Below are positions 43,432-54,147 of a stretch of 64,000 nucleotides of DNA, piece by piece. This DNA comes from Trypanosoma brucei gambiense DAL972 (taxonomy: Eukaryota > Euglenozoa > Kinetoplastea > Trypanosomatida > Trypanosomatidae): NCBI RefSeq assembly GCF_000210295.1, contig NC_026734.1, positions 124,001 through 188,000 on the forward strand, in the 5' to 3' direction. How positions within the stretch are numbered: the stretch's first letter is position 1; every line of letters starts with the position of its first letter. The notes beneath the pieces were generated by a model. The model was not told the DNA's origin, searched no databases, and worked only from the letters and a program-made list of their open reading frames with translations. The translations under genes and the position numbers were made by a program.

Positions 43432-43435
43432 AACA
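42084..43435 (+). promoter_or_regulatory. Predicted very long ATG-free leader of P2 (about 1.35 kb)
   Basis: From 41900 to 43435 there is not one ATG on the + strand in 1536 nt; the reverse triplet CAT occurs about 21 times in the same stretch. It holds two polypurine blocks (42301-42395 and 42442-42515), later pyrimidine-rich DNA and a third purine block at 43085-43265. Later acceptors inside (for example TTTAG at 42716-42719) would shorten the leader. Confidence 0.5.
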
Positions 43436-45187
43436 ATGGGGGGTATTCCTTCACGTGACGCGCCTACTACATTGTTTTGCCTTCGGTACGGCACCCATGA
43501 GGTAGGACTCATTCCCCTCGTGTACCGCTACTTTCACAGTGATAACAAGGAGTTGCGAGAGCAGTTTGTGCGGGTGCGTAATGATCCGAGCATACGCTAC
43601 AGCTTCATGCGTAGCCCCGAGTATCGTATGGATGAAATACCAAAGAAAGTGTATACAGAGAAGACTCTGGACAAGTTCCTTGATGTTATCGATGAATCAC
43701 TTTACGATTCCACAAGTGCGATGCTCGCAGATGAAGACGCGCCATTCCGGCCCGTTCCTTGCGCCGTTTGCTTCGTGTATGTTAATGGTCGTGAGGGATC
43801 TGATTGTTTTTCATTCTATGGCCGCCGCATTAATATCATTGGTCACTTTGGCTGTTACGAATCCGAGGATAGGGTTAGTGAAGGCCCATGCCTCCACGCC
43901 CGAAAAACCATTTTGAAGGCTGCGGGTGATCGCACGCTGGAGCGTGTTGTTACACTGGCCGCTATGATGCTTAAAGGGGAATTCTTCCGCGCCGTTCAAA
44001 CGGTGTGCCCCACGCGGGACCCACTGGCAATGTTAAAGCGCCGACTGAATCCCTTGATACTTGTCGCCTCTACACCATGGAACAGTTACCCCACCTTGAA
44101 GTTTGTTTACGATACCGCCGTTATTGCATGGGCGTATGGAAAGGAAGTCGTTGAGGCGGATCCGCCGCGCCTCTCCATGTACGAAATTGAACAAAGCGGT
44201 GAGGGTGGCTTATGTATGCGAGTCAGTGGCTCGGTGCTTTTGTGGGCTGTTATGCGCGTGTGTGAGACACTTACGCTTTCTGCGGTGCGTGGATCCTGGG
44301 AGCAGTACGTGCTGGATGACTTTGAGATGCAGCAGAAGGAAAAGATTGTCTCCCAGTGGCTTTCCACAAGCCCACATGTAAACAGTTTCCTCGGGTCAGA
44401 AACATTCACCGACCTCGTACAGAAACGACTGGCTACTCTTCTGCGGGAAGTTGTGCGCGCCCGTGAGACCCCGACAGAAGACACAACGCTGTGGGGTGAA
44501 TCACAGGAGTATAGTCATGATGGAAAACTCTACCGTATCTTCAATTCCCCAACTTGCGGCCCTTTCCTCGCAACTGTGAAGAAGAAGGTGCCTAAGCGGG
44601 GAAGCAGCGCCAACACCGGCAATGCAAGTATTACAAGTGCAACTGGTGGTGACTCAGCGAGTGACCGGCGCTCCAGTGGTGTTCACCTCACGGACTCACC
44701 CAGCAGTGGTGGAGAAAATAAATCCCGCAGCTCCGGTCAGGGGAACCCCCGATCCAAAAACAATGGCAACCAACCTTCTGGTTTCCCCGCACACAACAAT
44801 GCTGGTCAGCCGCCGCAGTACAAAGATGCTGTCAATAGTGTTCTCCAGTCGCAGTTCGCAACAGCTGCGCAGCGTGTCGTGTATCAAATGCCGCCTTCCG
44901 TCGGCAAAACCTCCCAGGGCCAAGTGTCCGTTTCCCCTCAGATGTCACCGCAGTTTGTACCGATGTTTCAAACTGCACCTCCGCCACCCATGCAGCAATT
45001 TAGCGTTCCATATGTTGTAATGGCGCCACCCGAGTCACAACCGCAGCCGCAACCTCAACCTCAACCACAACCCCAAATGGGAATGGTGTTCCCAAGCACT
45101 GTTGCAAATTATGTGCTTTTGCCAGATGGGCGGGTCGGAATGATCAACGCACCAGCGCCCCCCACTATGGGCTTCTGGGGTCAGTGA
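43436..45187 (+). CDS. P2: second paralogue, N-myristoylation motif and PQ-repeat tail
   Basis: 583 residues from the ATG in AACAATGGGG; the open frame runs further upstream only through TA repeats. The start MGGIPSRDAP fits N-myristoylation and matches P3 (MGGAPSREA). Shared motifs are HEVGLIPLVYRYF (21-33), an acidic helix KTLDKFLDVIDESLY (76-90), RPVPCAVCFV (105-114), GRRINIIGHFGC (129-140) and GDRTLERVVTLAAMMLKGEF. The C-terminal half from about 395 is Ser/Asn/Gly-rich, then Pro/Gln-rich with a (QP)n run near 535. No enzyme motif is seen. The paired Cys in CAVC and FGC are conserved with P3 and could matter for folding. Function unknown. Confidence 0.87.
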   Translation: MGGIPSRDAPTTLFCLRYGTHEVGLIPLVYRYFHSDNKELREQFVRVRNDPSIRYSFMRSPEYRMDEIPKKVYTEKTLDKFLDVIDESLYDSTSAMLADEDAPFRPVPCAVCFVYVNGREGSDCFSFYGRRINIIGHFGCYESEDRVSEGPCLHARKTILKAAGDRTLERVVTLAAMMLKGEFFRAVQTVCPTRDPLAMLKRRLNPLILVASTPWNSYPTLKFVYDTAVIAWAYGKEVVEADPPRLSMYEIEQSGEGGLCMRVSGSVLLWAVMRVCETLTLSAVRGSWEQYVLDDFEMQQKEKIVSQWLSTSPHVNSFLGSETFTDLVQKRLATLLREVVRARETPTEDTTLWGESQEYSHDGKLYRIFNSPTCGPFLATVKKKVPKRGSSANTGNASITSATGGDSASDRRSSGVHLTDSPSSGGENKSRSSGQGNPRSKNNGNQPSGFPAHNNAGQPPQYKDAVNSVLQSQFATAAQRVVYQMPPSVGKTSQGQVSVSPQMSPQFVPMFQTAPPPPMQQFSVPYVVMAPPESQPQPQPQPQPQPQMGMVFPSTVANYVLLPDGRVGMINAPAPPTMGFWGQ

Positions 45188-48100
45188 GCGAAGCTTCTGC
45201 GCTGCGGGGAGTGGGGGAAGTGTTTTTTTTAAATTTTTTTACTCTTTTTATTTTTATGTTGTTGGTGTTGTGTTATTGTTATTATTATTATTATTATTAA
45301 TCACTGGCAGTGTAAATATGTGCCTGGTTACGTCCGTATTGGTGTACGTATATAAACATATATATATATATATATATATGTATTCGCTTTATTACCCGCA
45401 TTCTTCCACTTCAAGAAGGGCAAAAAGGAAGAGAAATAAAAGAAGAAGAAATGTAACTTTGTGTTTTGGTTTTTATTTGCCCCCCCTCCCGGTTTCTTCG
45501 CTTTGTCTCTCTTCTCCTGCATACACGTGCGCTATTGTGTTGCGGGCCAAAATGGTGTCATTTGTTTGTTTGTTTATTTGTTCAGTGTTAAAAAGTTTTC
45601 ACTGCTTCATCATTTGTAGCTGTGGCGGTGCTTTTTTTTTTCTTTTTCTTGTGTGTGCATATATATATATATATATTGACGTTGTTTATTTTTGTTCCGT
45701 GCGGTGCCGAGTGACCGCTGTTGTTCCTAACTTTTGGGTAGACATCACTAAAACGCATTTCTACTTTGTAGTTGCTATCGTTGTTGTTTTTTTTCCAAAG
45801 AAAAATATTTGTTTATTATTACTATTTTTTAATAATATCTTCCAGCAACTGAAGAAAAAAAATAATTATTATAATAATATATATTATAATTTAATTATTT
45901 ATTGGGTTTGATAACTTGTTTGGTACATTTTCAAGGAACCAAAAATTTTTTTGTAGAATTTATTTTATTTTATTTTTTTTTTGTTTTTACCCCTTAAATT
46001 GAAGTAAGAAAGGGGACAAAGAGGAAGAAAAAGAAAATAAAATGAGGGATAAGGTCAAAATAGATAAGGGAGCGTTGAAATTAAAGAAAAAAATATGTAT
46101 TTTTTCGATACCTCTCATAAGTCTTCTTTAAAAAAAACGAGACCCATGTTATTTAATAAAACAATTCAGAGAAAACGAAATGAGAGAAGAGGGGTAAAAA
46201 AAGAGGAAGATACAAAACGCCATTTCATTGATGGCAATGTGTTGAGTGAATGGGACATTGCATTTTTTATTTTTTATTTAAAAAAAATATATATTAAATG
46301 AATGATAGTTAGCGAAATGAAGCAGAAAGAAAAGAAAAGAAAAGAGAAGAGGAGGTAGAGGGAAGAGATGATATTAATAACCGACCATTGTAAGAAAAGT
46401 AAAGAAAAAGGCAAAAGAAAAGGCATTGTGTTATTGCAGAAAAGACACAAACATGATGCCGTGTAGAGGAGGAAAATATACTCCAAAATAATAATTAAAA
46501 AAAAAAAAGAAAGAAGCGCTGTGGCACCTACGCAATCACATTTATAAATACCTAAATATTTAAATACAAGACAAATCAAGCGACACATGTATATTTGTAT
46601 TTAATGTATTTATAATATATTTGTTTATTTATTTATACGTATACATACATACACGAATGAACAAATAAACACAGAAATATATATATATATATATATTTAT
46701 TTATTTATTTATATTTATATTTATATATATACACGCATACTTAATAACAAATACCCCAGAGGAACATGGTTTCACGATTGTCAGCCTTTTCCTCGTTATT
46801 TTATCTTTTTTTTTTTTTACTACCAAAATACTGAGAACCCCCGCCGATTTTGTATTTTTTTTTTTTTTAGTTTCATGTTTACCATCGTCATGATGTTTAT
46901 TTACCACTACTACTAATTATTATTATTGTTGGTGTTGGTGTTGGTGCTGTTGGTTTTTTTTTTATTTTCTTTCGTTGTAGCTGCGTAACGCAAATCGTTT
47001 TGTTTGTTGATTGTGCCCCCATTTTAATATATTTTTTTTTTCCCCCTTTTTTACACTGTTTTTTTTGTTTGTGCTCCCATAATTTTTTCAATGATTGTTT
47101 TTTATTTTTATTTTTATATTTCTTGTTATTATTGTTGTTGTTACTATTTTTTCTAAATTTATTTTGCGGACATATTTATATTTCAATATTTAATGCGTCC
47201 ATTATAATTATTATCACTGGTTTCATTATCACCTCGTCTTGTTTTTTGTCTTCGTCATGAATCTGCGGACGTATTTCTCATAATGTCCAAAATAAATAAA
47301 TAATAGTAATAATATTAATATATATATTAATATTGTGTGATGCGTATTTCTATCTCTTATTTTCAACTTGTAAAGAGAAGGAAAAAGAAAAAAAAAAGGC
47401 AACAAATCTGTAACATGCATTACTCTTCGTAGTAGTAGTAGTACTAGTAGTTTTTTTTTCCCCCAACCAGCTCCCGTTTTTGGCCGTTATTTTTAATTTT
47501 ATTATTATTATTATTATTATTATTTTGCTCCTCATCTACATCTTTTGTCGTTGTTATTGATGTCTTTTTTTTTTTTGTCTCGTGGAGGGCAGCAAAATAA
47601 TAATTAAAAAAATATAATAAATTTAAAAGAGAAAACAAAAACACAAAACAGAGCAAAAAGGAAAAAAAGAAAGAAAATGGTAGCGGGGAATCGTGTTGGG
47701 GTTTAAGCGAGAAAAAAAAATAATAATTCCAAGCAACAGCACCAACAATATTAGTAGTAGTAATAAAAACAAACAAACAAACAGAAACAAATATCTCTTT
47801 TTTTTTTGTCTTCTTAAAAAGTTGTGTGTATAAAAAGTTCCTGCACGCGGATGTAGGCCTCCTTCCTCGTCCCACTTCTCGTATTTTATTACTATTATTA
47901 TTGTTATGATTACCATCATATATATTACTTTAATATATATATATATATATATATATTTCCTGCACATATGCTCCGAAACATATATGAATAAATACAAAAA
48001 AAACTAAATATTTATTATATATTTATACATAATTGTTTTCATCATGTTTTAACACTCCCAATATAAATGTGAGTGATTTTATTTTATTTTTTTGACGTGT

Positions 48101-49357
48101 ACGTGTATTCAATTTCCTTCTAACGAAATGAAATGAATGCCCTTGAAAAAGAGAGAGAAGTGAAACTTTAAAAAAAAAAACAAAAAAATTAAAGTAAATG
48201 GGAGGGCTGAAGGGGTCGTGTACTCCTAATTTTATTTTAATTTTTTTTTTGTTTTGTGACTTTTTGTTGTTGTTGTTTTCGTCGTTTTATTTCCTTCTCT
48301 TTTTTTTTTGTTAAAGCACCCGACGCCGCGAGTAATGACGCAGTGGGAAGCAGTGGTGTAAACAATTCCAAGAGAGTAAAGGAGTTGAAAAGTGGAGCAA
48401 CAATAAATAAATATAATTTGTAAAATTATTGTGTGACGAAACAAAACAAAGCACAGCAAAACGGAAATGAAATATATATGTAGATATATATATATATATT
48501 TTGAGTGAGTAAATGAGTAAATACCCCTCTTTTTTTTGATTTTATTTTTTTGAGTGTGAGGAAAGAGGAGAAGGAATATTAATGAAGGAGCGGATTGTTT
48601 TCTAGTTAAACAAAAAAAATTATATAGAAACTGGTAGAGAACACACGGGATGGAAATTGAGCGGTAAAAACTTGAGAAGAGGACGAAATTTTAAGAAGGG
48701 TGTGCGAGCGATGTACATTTCATTTTATTTTTTGATTCTCTTTTATTACTATTATTATATTTACTTTACTTTTTTCTTTCTTTTTCTTTCTCTTTTTATA
48801 TCTTATATGATCATTAATATTTTGCCTCTTGTTAATAGAGGTTCATGCAGCGCATTCGCCTTCGTTGGTGCAGTTCTTCATGATCAATTCGTAAATCTCA
48901 ACCCGCCGCGTCACTTTTTTCCTCCCATTTTGTTGTGTTTGATTTGAAAGGGGGGAATGGGGTAAAAATTAGAAGGAGAGCCATTGTGTTGTTCATTCGC
49001 AAGTGTGTTGTTATTAAAATTCAACTTATATATATTTCTTTATTTCTCTGTATATTTTTAACGCATTTTTACTTTTAAATAAATAAACAAATAAATAAAT
49101 AAATAAATATATATATATATGACTATTGATTTTCTCCTCCTTATTTGGTCGTTGTTGATACTTGTATTTCTTTTTTTTTTGTGTGTGTTGTTTGTTCGTA
49201 AGTTTAACTCAACCTCTGTTACCATTACATATGTGTGTTTGTGTCAAGGAGTGCGATAGAGCGAGAAGGAAACAAAGATTGTGTTTGTGTGCATTTGAAA
49301 GAAAGACAAAAATAAAAAGCAAAGCAAAGAGGGTGAGAGTATATATATATAATAATA

Positions 49358-49404
<47 letters not shown>

Positions 49405-49911
49405 ACCAACAATAAAAGAGAGAAAGTGGGGGAAGGTAATGGAAGTGTGAAATGTTGTCGTGCATGAAATTTCGAAGATATGCGTACGATCTAATTTTAT
49501 GTATTTGTGTTTGATTACACGCGTGCGTGACATAAGTAAATGGAAGTGTGGGATGAGACATGGACAAATAATTGCCATTTGAAATATTCGTTAATTGCAT
49601 CCCACCCTGTCCAATTCCTTTTGTAGCGCTCCGTGTCCTGCTCAACTCCATCCCCTTTATTTTATTTCTTTTTTTGTCGTTTATTTTATTTTATTTCAGG
49701 CCCATTGTCAATTTCATTTATGCTCTACGTGTTAGCTCTACTAATGACTTTGCAATGTCTTCATGTTTCATAACCCTTGTTGGTTTTATCATTTTTACTG
49801 AATCACTTACTCGCTGTACATCACTCTGTTTCTTCTGTTCTTATGTTTTTTCTTTTCTTTTATTTATTTATTTATTTATTTATTTTTGAAACAACAACAA
49901 CGACAATCATG
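45188..49911. other. Non-coding spacer 2 (4.7 kb)
   Basis: No gene is supported. It is very AT-rich, with many (TA)n runs, (ATT)n runs (45277-45299, 47500-47525, 49351-49402), A-rich stretches and T tracts. Open frames are Phe, Tyr/Ile or Lys readings. Probably the 3' UTR of P2 and spacer. Confidence 0.6.
49341..49402. repeat. (TA)n and (ATT)n microsatellite
   Basis: A short TA run followed by about 16 ATT units in spacer 2. Confidence 0.95.
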
Positions 49912-49977
49912 AACAGGTCTTAAAGTCACTCCAGGGGTGTGAAAAAAGACAAAGTAAAAGAGGGAAAGAGAAATAGG

Positions 49978-50037
49978 TCTTTTCGCTCTTTTTTTACTTT
50001 TACTTTTGTTTATTTTCCTTTTTCCATTTCCATAAAG
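49978..50037 (+). promoter_or_regulatory. Predicted spliced-leader acceptor for P3 (upstream candidate)
   Basis: A long T/C tract (49978-50031) is followed by the first AG at 50036-50037. A second candidate is the AG at 50154-50155, after TCTTTTTGTCATTGTTTCTG-type sequence, which lies inside a hairpin stem. Confidence 0.45.
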
Positions 50038-50526
50038 GAAACTGTCATTTATACGAGAAAGACAGGGGAAACCCAAATAAAGGAGGGAAAAGAAACGTGA
50101 CCATCGAAAAACAAAATAATAAATCTTTTTGTCATTGTTTCTGCCTAACCTTTAGCGAGGTTATATAACGCTAAAGTGCAGAATCAGAGAAGAGGCTGAG
50201 GGGGGAAAAAAAAGAGAAAGAAAAAAAAATACCGAAACGGGGAAGACAAAAGAAAAGAAAGATAATAATAATAATAACAAGAACAAGAACAAGAACAAAA
50301 ACAAAAACAGGGAAGCAAGAGAACCGAGTGAGGAAAAGGGTAACTTTGTGACAGGAAGGACCTTACATCAAAGGGGAAACACCTTTAGAGAAGAAAACGT
50401 TGCTGTAATTTCGCATTTGCCACACGGAAAAGCGTAACAGACAGGAAAACGAAACAAGCAACAACTACGAGCACAAACACAACAAACGGCAAACAGCGAC
50501 GGTGACGGTGACGGTGACGAACAAAT
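50038..50526 (+). promoter_or_regulatory. Predicted ATG-free leader of P3 (up to 489 nt)
   Basis: No ATG from 49912 to 50526 on the + strand. The part after 50180 is A/G-rich with (AACAAG)n and a (GGTGAC)n run at 50500-50519 just before the start codon. A hairpin lies at 50139-50183. Confidence 0.5.
50139..50183 (+). other. Hairpin with an alternative fold in the P3 leader
   Basis: An outer stem of 6 bp (50139-50144 with 50178-50183) and an inner stem of 8 bp (50150-50157 with 50169-50176) enclose an 11-nt loop. A competing 6-bp stem with a 6-nt loop pairs 50146-50151 with 50158-50163, so both cannot form together. The TTTAG at 50151-50155 lies in the inner stem. Confidence 0.6.
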
Positions 50527-52485
50527 ATGGGAGGTGCGCCTTCTCGGGAGGCGACAGTTGTGTACTCGTATCTGCGAGGTACGTATGAAATTGGCCTCAT
50601 TCCCCTTACAAGTGCTTTCTTTGGCCGGCCGTCAGGACGGGGGGAACATGAAGGGGAAAATGTGCTACGGGGGCATTTCTTACAGATGCGGGAGGATCTC
50701 TTCGCGGCCTGTACACTCCCAACCCGAAACAAAGTGCTCTCATGGACAGAAATCGTGCCCAATCGATTTACGGGGGAGGACCTTGACGCGTTTTTGGAAA
50801 TTGTGGACAAGCGGCTCTACCCAACAAATGCGGCAATGGTAGCAGATAAAAATTCTCCACTTCTCCCGGTCCCATGTGCTGTTTGTCTTGTCTGCAAAGA
50901 TGGTCGGGAGCGCCGTGGCAGTTTTCGCTGGCGCGGGCGGAACATTGTCATCATCGGTTACTTTGGATGCATGGATGAAGAGCTTGATGCGGCTTTCAAA
51001 ACAGAGAAACGCACGCCACGCCAGGGGATGTACAGCATCACTGCCGCTGTATTTCCTTCTATTGGTGATCGTACGTTTGACCGCGTTCTTGCCTTAGCAC
51101 CAGTGATGCTTCGGGGACAGTTTGTGGGATCTGTGTTGCAACTCCGTAGGGGAGGAGGGGAATTCGCAACGCCCTTGAGTGAGCGTGGGGAAATGGTTGA
51201 TGTCTCTAGTGAGGCTCCTTCGCTCGGAGCGGGAATTGGTGGAGTGGTAGGGCAATCAGATGGATTGATTCATGAGGATTCTGCAGTTGACAGCGCCTTG
51301 GAAATGTTCATGGAGCGCGTCTCCCAGATGTCTGTATTCGTTGAGGTGGTCTCGGATAACTACTCGTCACTGAAGTCTCTGGTGGAAAATGTTGCCTTCA
51401 TCCAGATTCATACATCGGCGGAACCTAAACAGTGTACGCTTGATCTTCCTCCAATCGTTCAGAACGCCTTTAATCGCACTACAACTGCGAGCAGTTGCGA
51501 GAAGAAAGCTGACGCGGAGGGTCACCATGCAGAAAAGTCGCCTCCACAACGTTCATCTGCCATGGAACAGGGGTCTTCTTGTTGCACCGTGCAAGGAGTA
51601 AGCTGCTCGTTGGAGCGCGATGATTTAACCGATCTGTCCAGTGTGGAGCCTGAAGGTTCATCTCACTTAAGTAAAGTGCCGACGGAGGATGGTGGTAGTT
51701 TTCACTTCTGTACAGAGATAGTTCGTGTTCATTTCAGCAAGACATATGTGGCCCTAGCCATCCAGTGGCTCTCAAGTTTCTTCCGAAAACCAAGCTTGCT
51801 TGAGAATGGTTATTGGGTACACTACTGCCTGAAAAAGGAAGAGGAAGTGACACGCAGAATACTCTGCCATCGCGATACTATTGTCTCCGGTTGGCGAACG
51901 TCTCACCCCGAACTCGCTAATCAATACATGGGTGACGGCACGGACAAACTACTGGAGCACGTACGGATCCTTCAGCACGAATTACAACAAGCCCGCAAGG
52001 CTGCAGAAGAACCTACACTGCGTAAAAAAGCCAGTACGCCTCCCACTCTGCCGTGTCCGAATACCACTTCAATGGCAGTGTTGGCACCACCCCCTCCGCC
52101 TCATGTGATGCCATACGCCGTGCCTCCTCTTCCGTCACCGGTTTATTTTGTTCAACAGCAACCTGTGGGAAACCCCATGTTTGTGTCGTTGCTTCCTTTT
52201 CAGCAAGTGCAGCAGGTTCCACAAGTGCAACAGATCCCACAATTTCAGCAGGTGCCGCAAATTCAGCCACTGCAACAGATTTCGCATGTGCAGCAGATCC
52301 CTCAATTGCAGCAAACCCAACCGGTACAACCGATTCATCAAGTGCAGCAAATCTCACATGTGCAACCGATGCCATTGTACCACCTCCAAACACCTGAATT
52401 ACAACAGCCCTCGGTTTGTTATCTTCCCTTTGGGGATGGAGGAGCTCTACCCCCAAGTTATGTCATTCCAAGCTCGCTGTCGTAG
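50527..52485 (+). CDS. P3: third paralogue, N-myristoylation motif and hexapeptide-repeat tail
   Basis: 652 residues. The start MGGAPSREAT fits N-myristoylation. Motifs shared with P2 are YEIGLIPLTSAFF (20-32), EDLDAFLEIVDKRLYPTNAAMVAD (84-107), LPVPCAVCLV (113-122), GRNIVIIGYFGC (137-148) and GDRTFDRVLALAPVMLRGQF. A Ser/Gly-rich insertion lies at about 210-245 and a Ser-rich one at 325-385. A helix rich in Glu/Arg near 440-495 ends the folded part. From about 555 the tail is built of hexapeptide-like units such as VQQVPQ, VQQIPQ, FQQVPQ and ISHVQQ. Function unknown; the folded half is clearly related to P2 and more distantly to P1. Confidence 0.87.
   Translation: MGGAPSREATVVYSYLRGTYEIGLIPLTSAFFGRPSGRGEHEGENVLRGHFLQMREDLFAACTLPTRNKVLSWTEIVPNRFTGEDLDAFLEIVDKRLYPTNAAMVADKNSPLLPVPCAVCLVCKDGRERRGSFRWRGRNIVIIGYFGCMDEELDAAFKTEKRTPRQGMYSITAAVFPSIGDRTFDRVLALAPVMLRGQFVGSVLQLRRGGGEFATPLSERGEMVDVSSEAPSLGAGIGGVVGQSDGLIHEDSAVDSALEMFMERVSQMSVFVEVVSDNYSSLKSLVENVAFIQIHTSAEPKQCTLDLPPIVQNAFNRTTTASSCEKKADAEGHHAEKSPPQRSSAMEQGSSCCTVQGVSCSLERDDLTDLSSVEPEGSSHLSKVPTEDGGSFHFCTEIVRVHFSKTYVALAIQWLSSFFRKPSLLENGYWVHYCLKKEEEVTRRILCHRDTIVSGWRTSHPELANQYMGDGTDKLLEHVRILQHELQQARKAAEEPTLRKKASTPPTLPCPNTTSMAVLAPPPPPHVMPYAVPPLPSPVYFVQQQPVGNPMFVSLLPFQQVQQVPQVQQIPQFQQVPQIQPLQQISHVQQIPQLQQTQPVQPIHQVQQISHVQPMPLYHLQTPELQQPSVCYLPFGDGGALPPSYVIPSSLS
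52198..52375 (+). repeat. 18-nt in-frame tandem repeat in the P3 tail
   Basis: About nine imperfect copies encoding [VIF]QQ[VI]PQ-like hexapeptides; the nucleotide copies vary mostly at the first and third codons of the unit. Confidence 0.75.
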
Positions 52486-53788
52486 TGATACATAGTGAGG
52501 AAATAAGAAAAACAAAAAAATGGATGAACGTGTGTAGTTCCATACCATGACTAGAGGAGCTGGAACGGCTCGTTCTTGTTCTTTTGATTTTTTTTCTTCC
52601 TTTTTATAAAAATTTTAATTTTGTTGTTTTCTTTTTCTTCCCTGTTCTTCCTCTTGAAATGGTTAATTACCTTCCACTAGGATTGCTGTTTTTTGCCCTC
52701 TCAGAAGGCGTTTTTTTTTTTGTGCGCTCTGCTCGCATATTCGACATGTCCATCCTTTTTAGTTTTGCTTATAAAATGAGGAAAAAAGAAAATGAAGACT
52801 CGTTTCTCTTTATGTTTTTGTTCCTTCTGTTTGTGTGTGTTTGTTGTTGTTGTTGTTGTTTTTGCGTGATTTTCTGTGTGTGTGGGTAGTTGTTTTTCTT
52901 TTTTTTTTTGCTGCTTTCGAAGCATTACGACTTGTAACTGAGCGTTAAAAGCGAATGATTATGATTATTATTATTATTATTATTATTCCCTCCTCTTCCT
53001 ACTTGTCTTTGTTCGGCGGATGTGTTTCTCCGTCGTGTTTCCTACTTTTTTTTTTGTGTGTATGTGTCTGTGTGTGTCTTTTTTTTTTTCCTGCTTCAAA
53101 TTTGCTGCAGACAAATAAACAGAGAAAATAAAAGAGATGGTCATCTTCTCTTGTTGTTGTTTATTGTGATTCATTTTTTGTTTGTTTGTTTGTTTGGGGG
53201 AAGTCCGCGGATATGTAGAACAATTATGTTTTTCTTCTTTTTTTTTTGCTTAAGAAGTGGGAAGTAGTTTTTTTTTGTTTTTGGTTGTTTTGATTTCCTG
53301 TTTTTGGTTGTCTCAGCCTTGCGTCCATTTGGATCAAGATAACACACAACTTCTTATTTGTCTTGTTTTTTGTTACTTTTTCGTTTTTTTATACTTTTTT
53401 TTCTCTTTTACTACTTTCTCTTCCTGTGTTGGACTCTTTTTTTTTTTTTAATCTTTGTTTTCTTTTTTTTTTTGTTTGTTTATTTATCAGTTGTGCTGTT
53501 CTGCTTCATCTCATTTCTGCGGCTTTTCACACTTTTTTCGGTCATTTTTTTTTTTACCCCTTTCCTCCCTCCCCCCTTTTCCTTTTCGGTGTTTTTTATT
53601 ATTGTTATTATCATTATTATTCTTACGCCTATGACTTTCATTTATTACTGTTTCACTGTTATTCTACACAGTGTTCTGCTATATCCCTTGCGTCGCAGGG
53701 AGTGACAACACATTTATATATATATATATGAAATATACAAATAATTATAAATATATATATATATGGTCGTGTCTGAAATTGTATGTGC
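52486..53788. other. Non-coding spacer 3, part before the assembly gap
   Basis: 3' flank of P3; T-rich, with a (GTT)n run at about 52840-52862, an (ATT)n run at 52964-52987 and long T tracts. No gene is supported. Confidence 0.6.
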
Positions 53789-53888
53789 NNNNNNNNNNNN
53801 NNNNNNNNNNNNNNNNNNNNNNNNNNNNNNNNNNNNNNNNNNNNNNNNNNNNNNNNNNNNNNNNNNNNNNNNNNNNNNNNNNNNNNNN
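53789..53888. other. Assembly gap of exactly 100 N
   Basis: A run of 100 N, the usual placeholder for a gap of unknown length. Sequence right of it forms one arm of an imperfect inverted repeat. Confidence 1.
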
Positions 53889-54065
53889 TACGCTATATAA
53901 ATTTTTTTTTTTTTTTTTCAAAAATTCACAAATTTATGTGCACACAAACACACAGGGGGGGGCCCCCCACTTATATATTTTTTTTTATTTTTTCTTTTAT
54001 ATATATCTTTTTTTTTTTTTTTTTTTTTTTAATTTTATATATGTTTGTGAGATAAAGAGACACAC

Positions 54066-54147
<82 letters not shown>

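Noticed and set aside
43349..43435. N-terminal extension of P2 reading through TA repeats
   Set aside because: No ATG; it would also hide the MGGIPS start shared with P3.
45270..45911. Plus-strand frame of 213 codons in spacer 2
   Set aside because: Poly-Leu, Ile-Tyr and Phe-rich readings of microsatellites; no ATG at its start and no motif.
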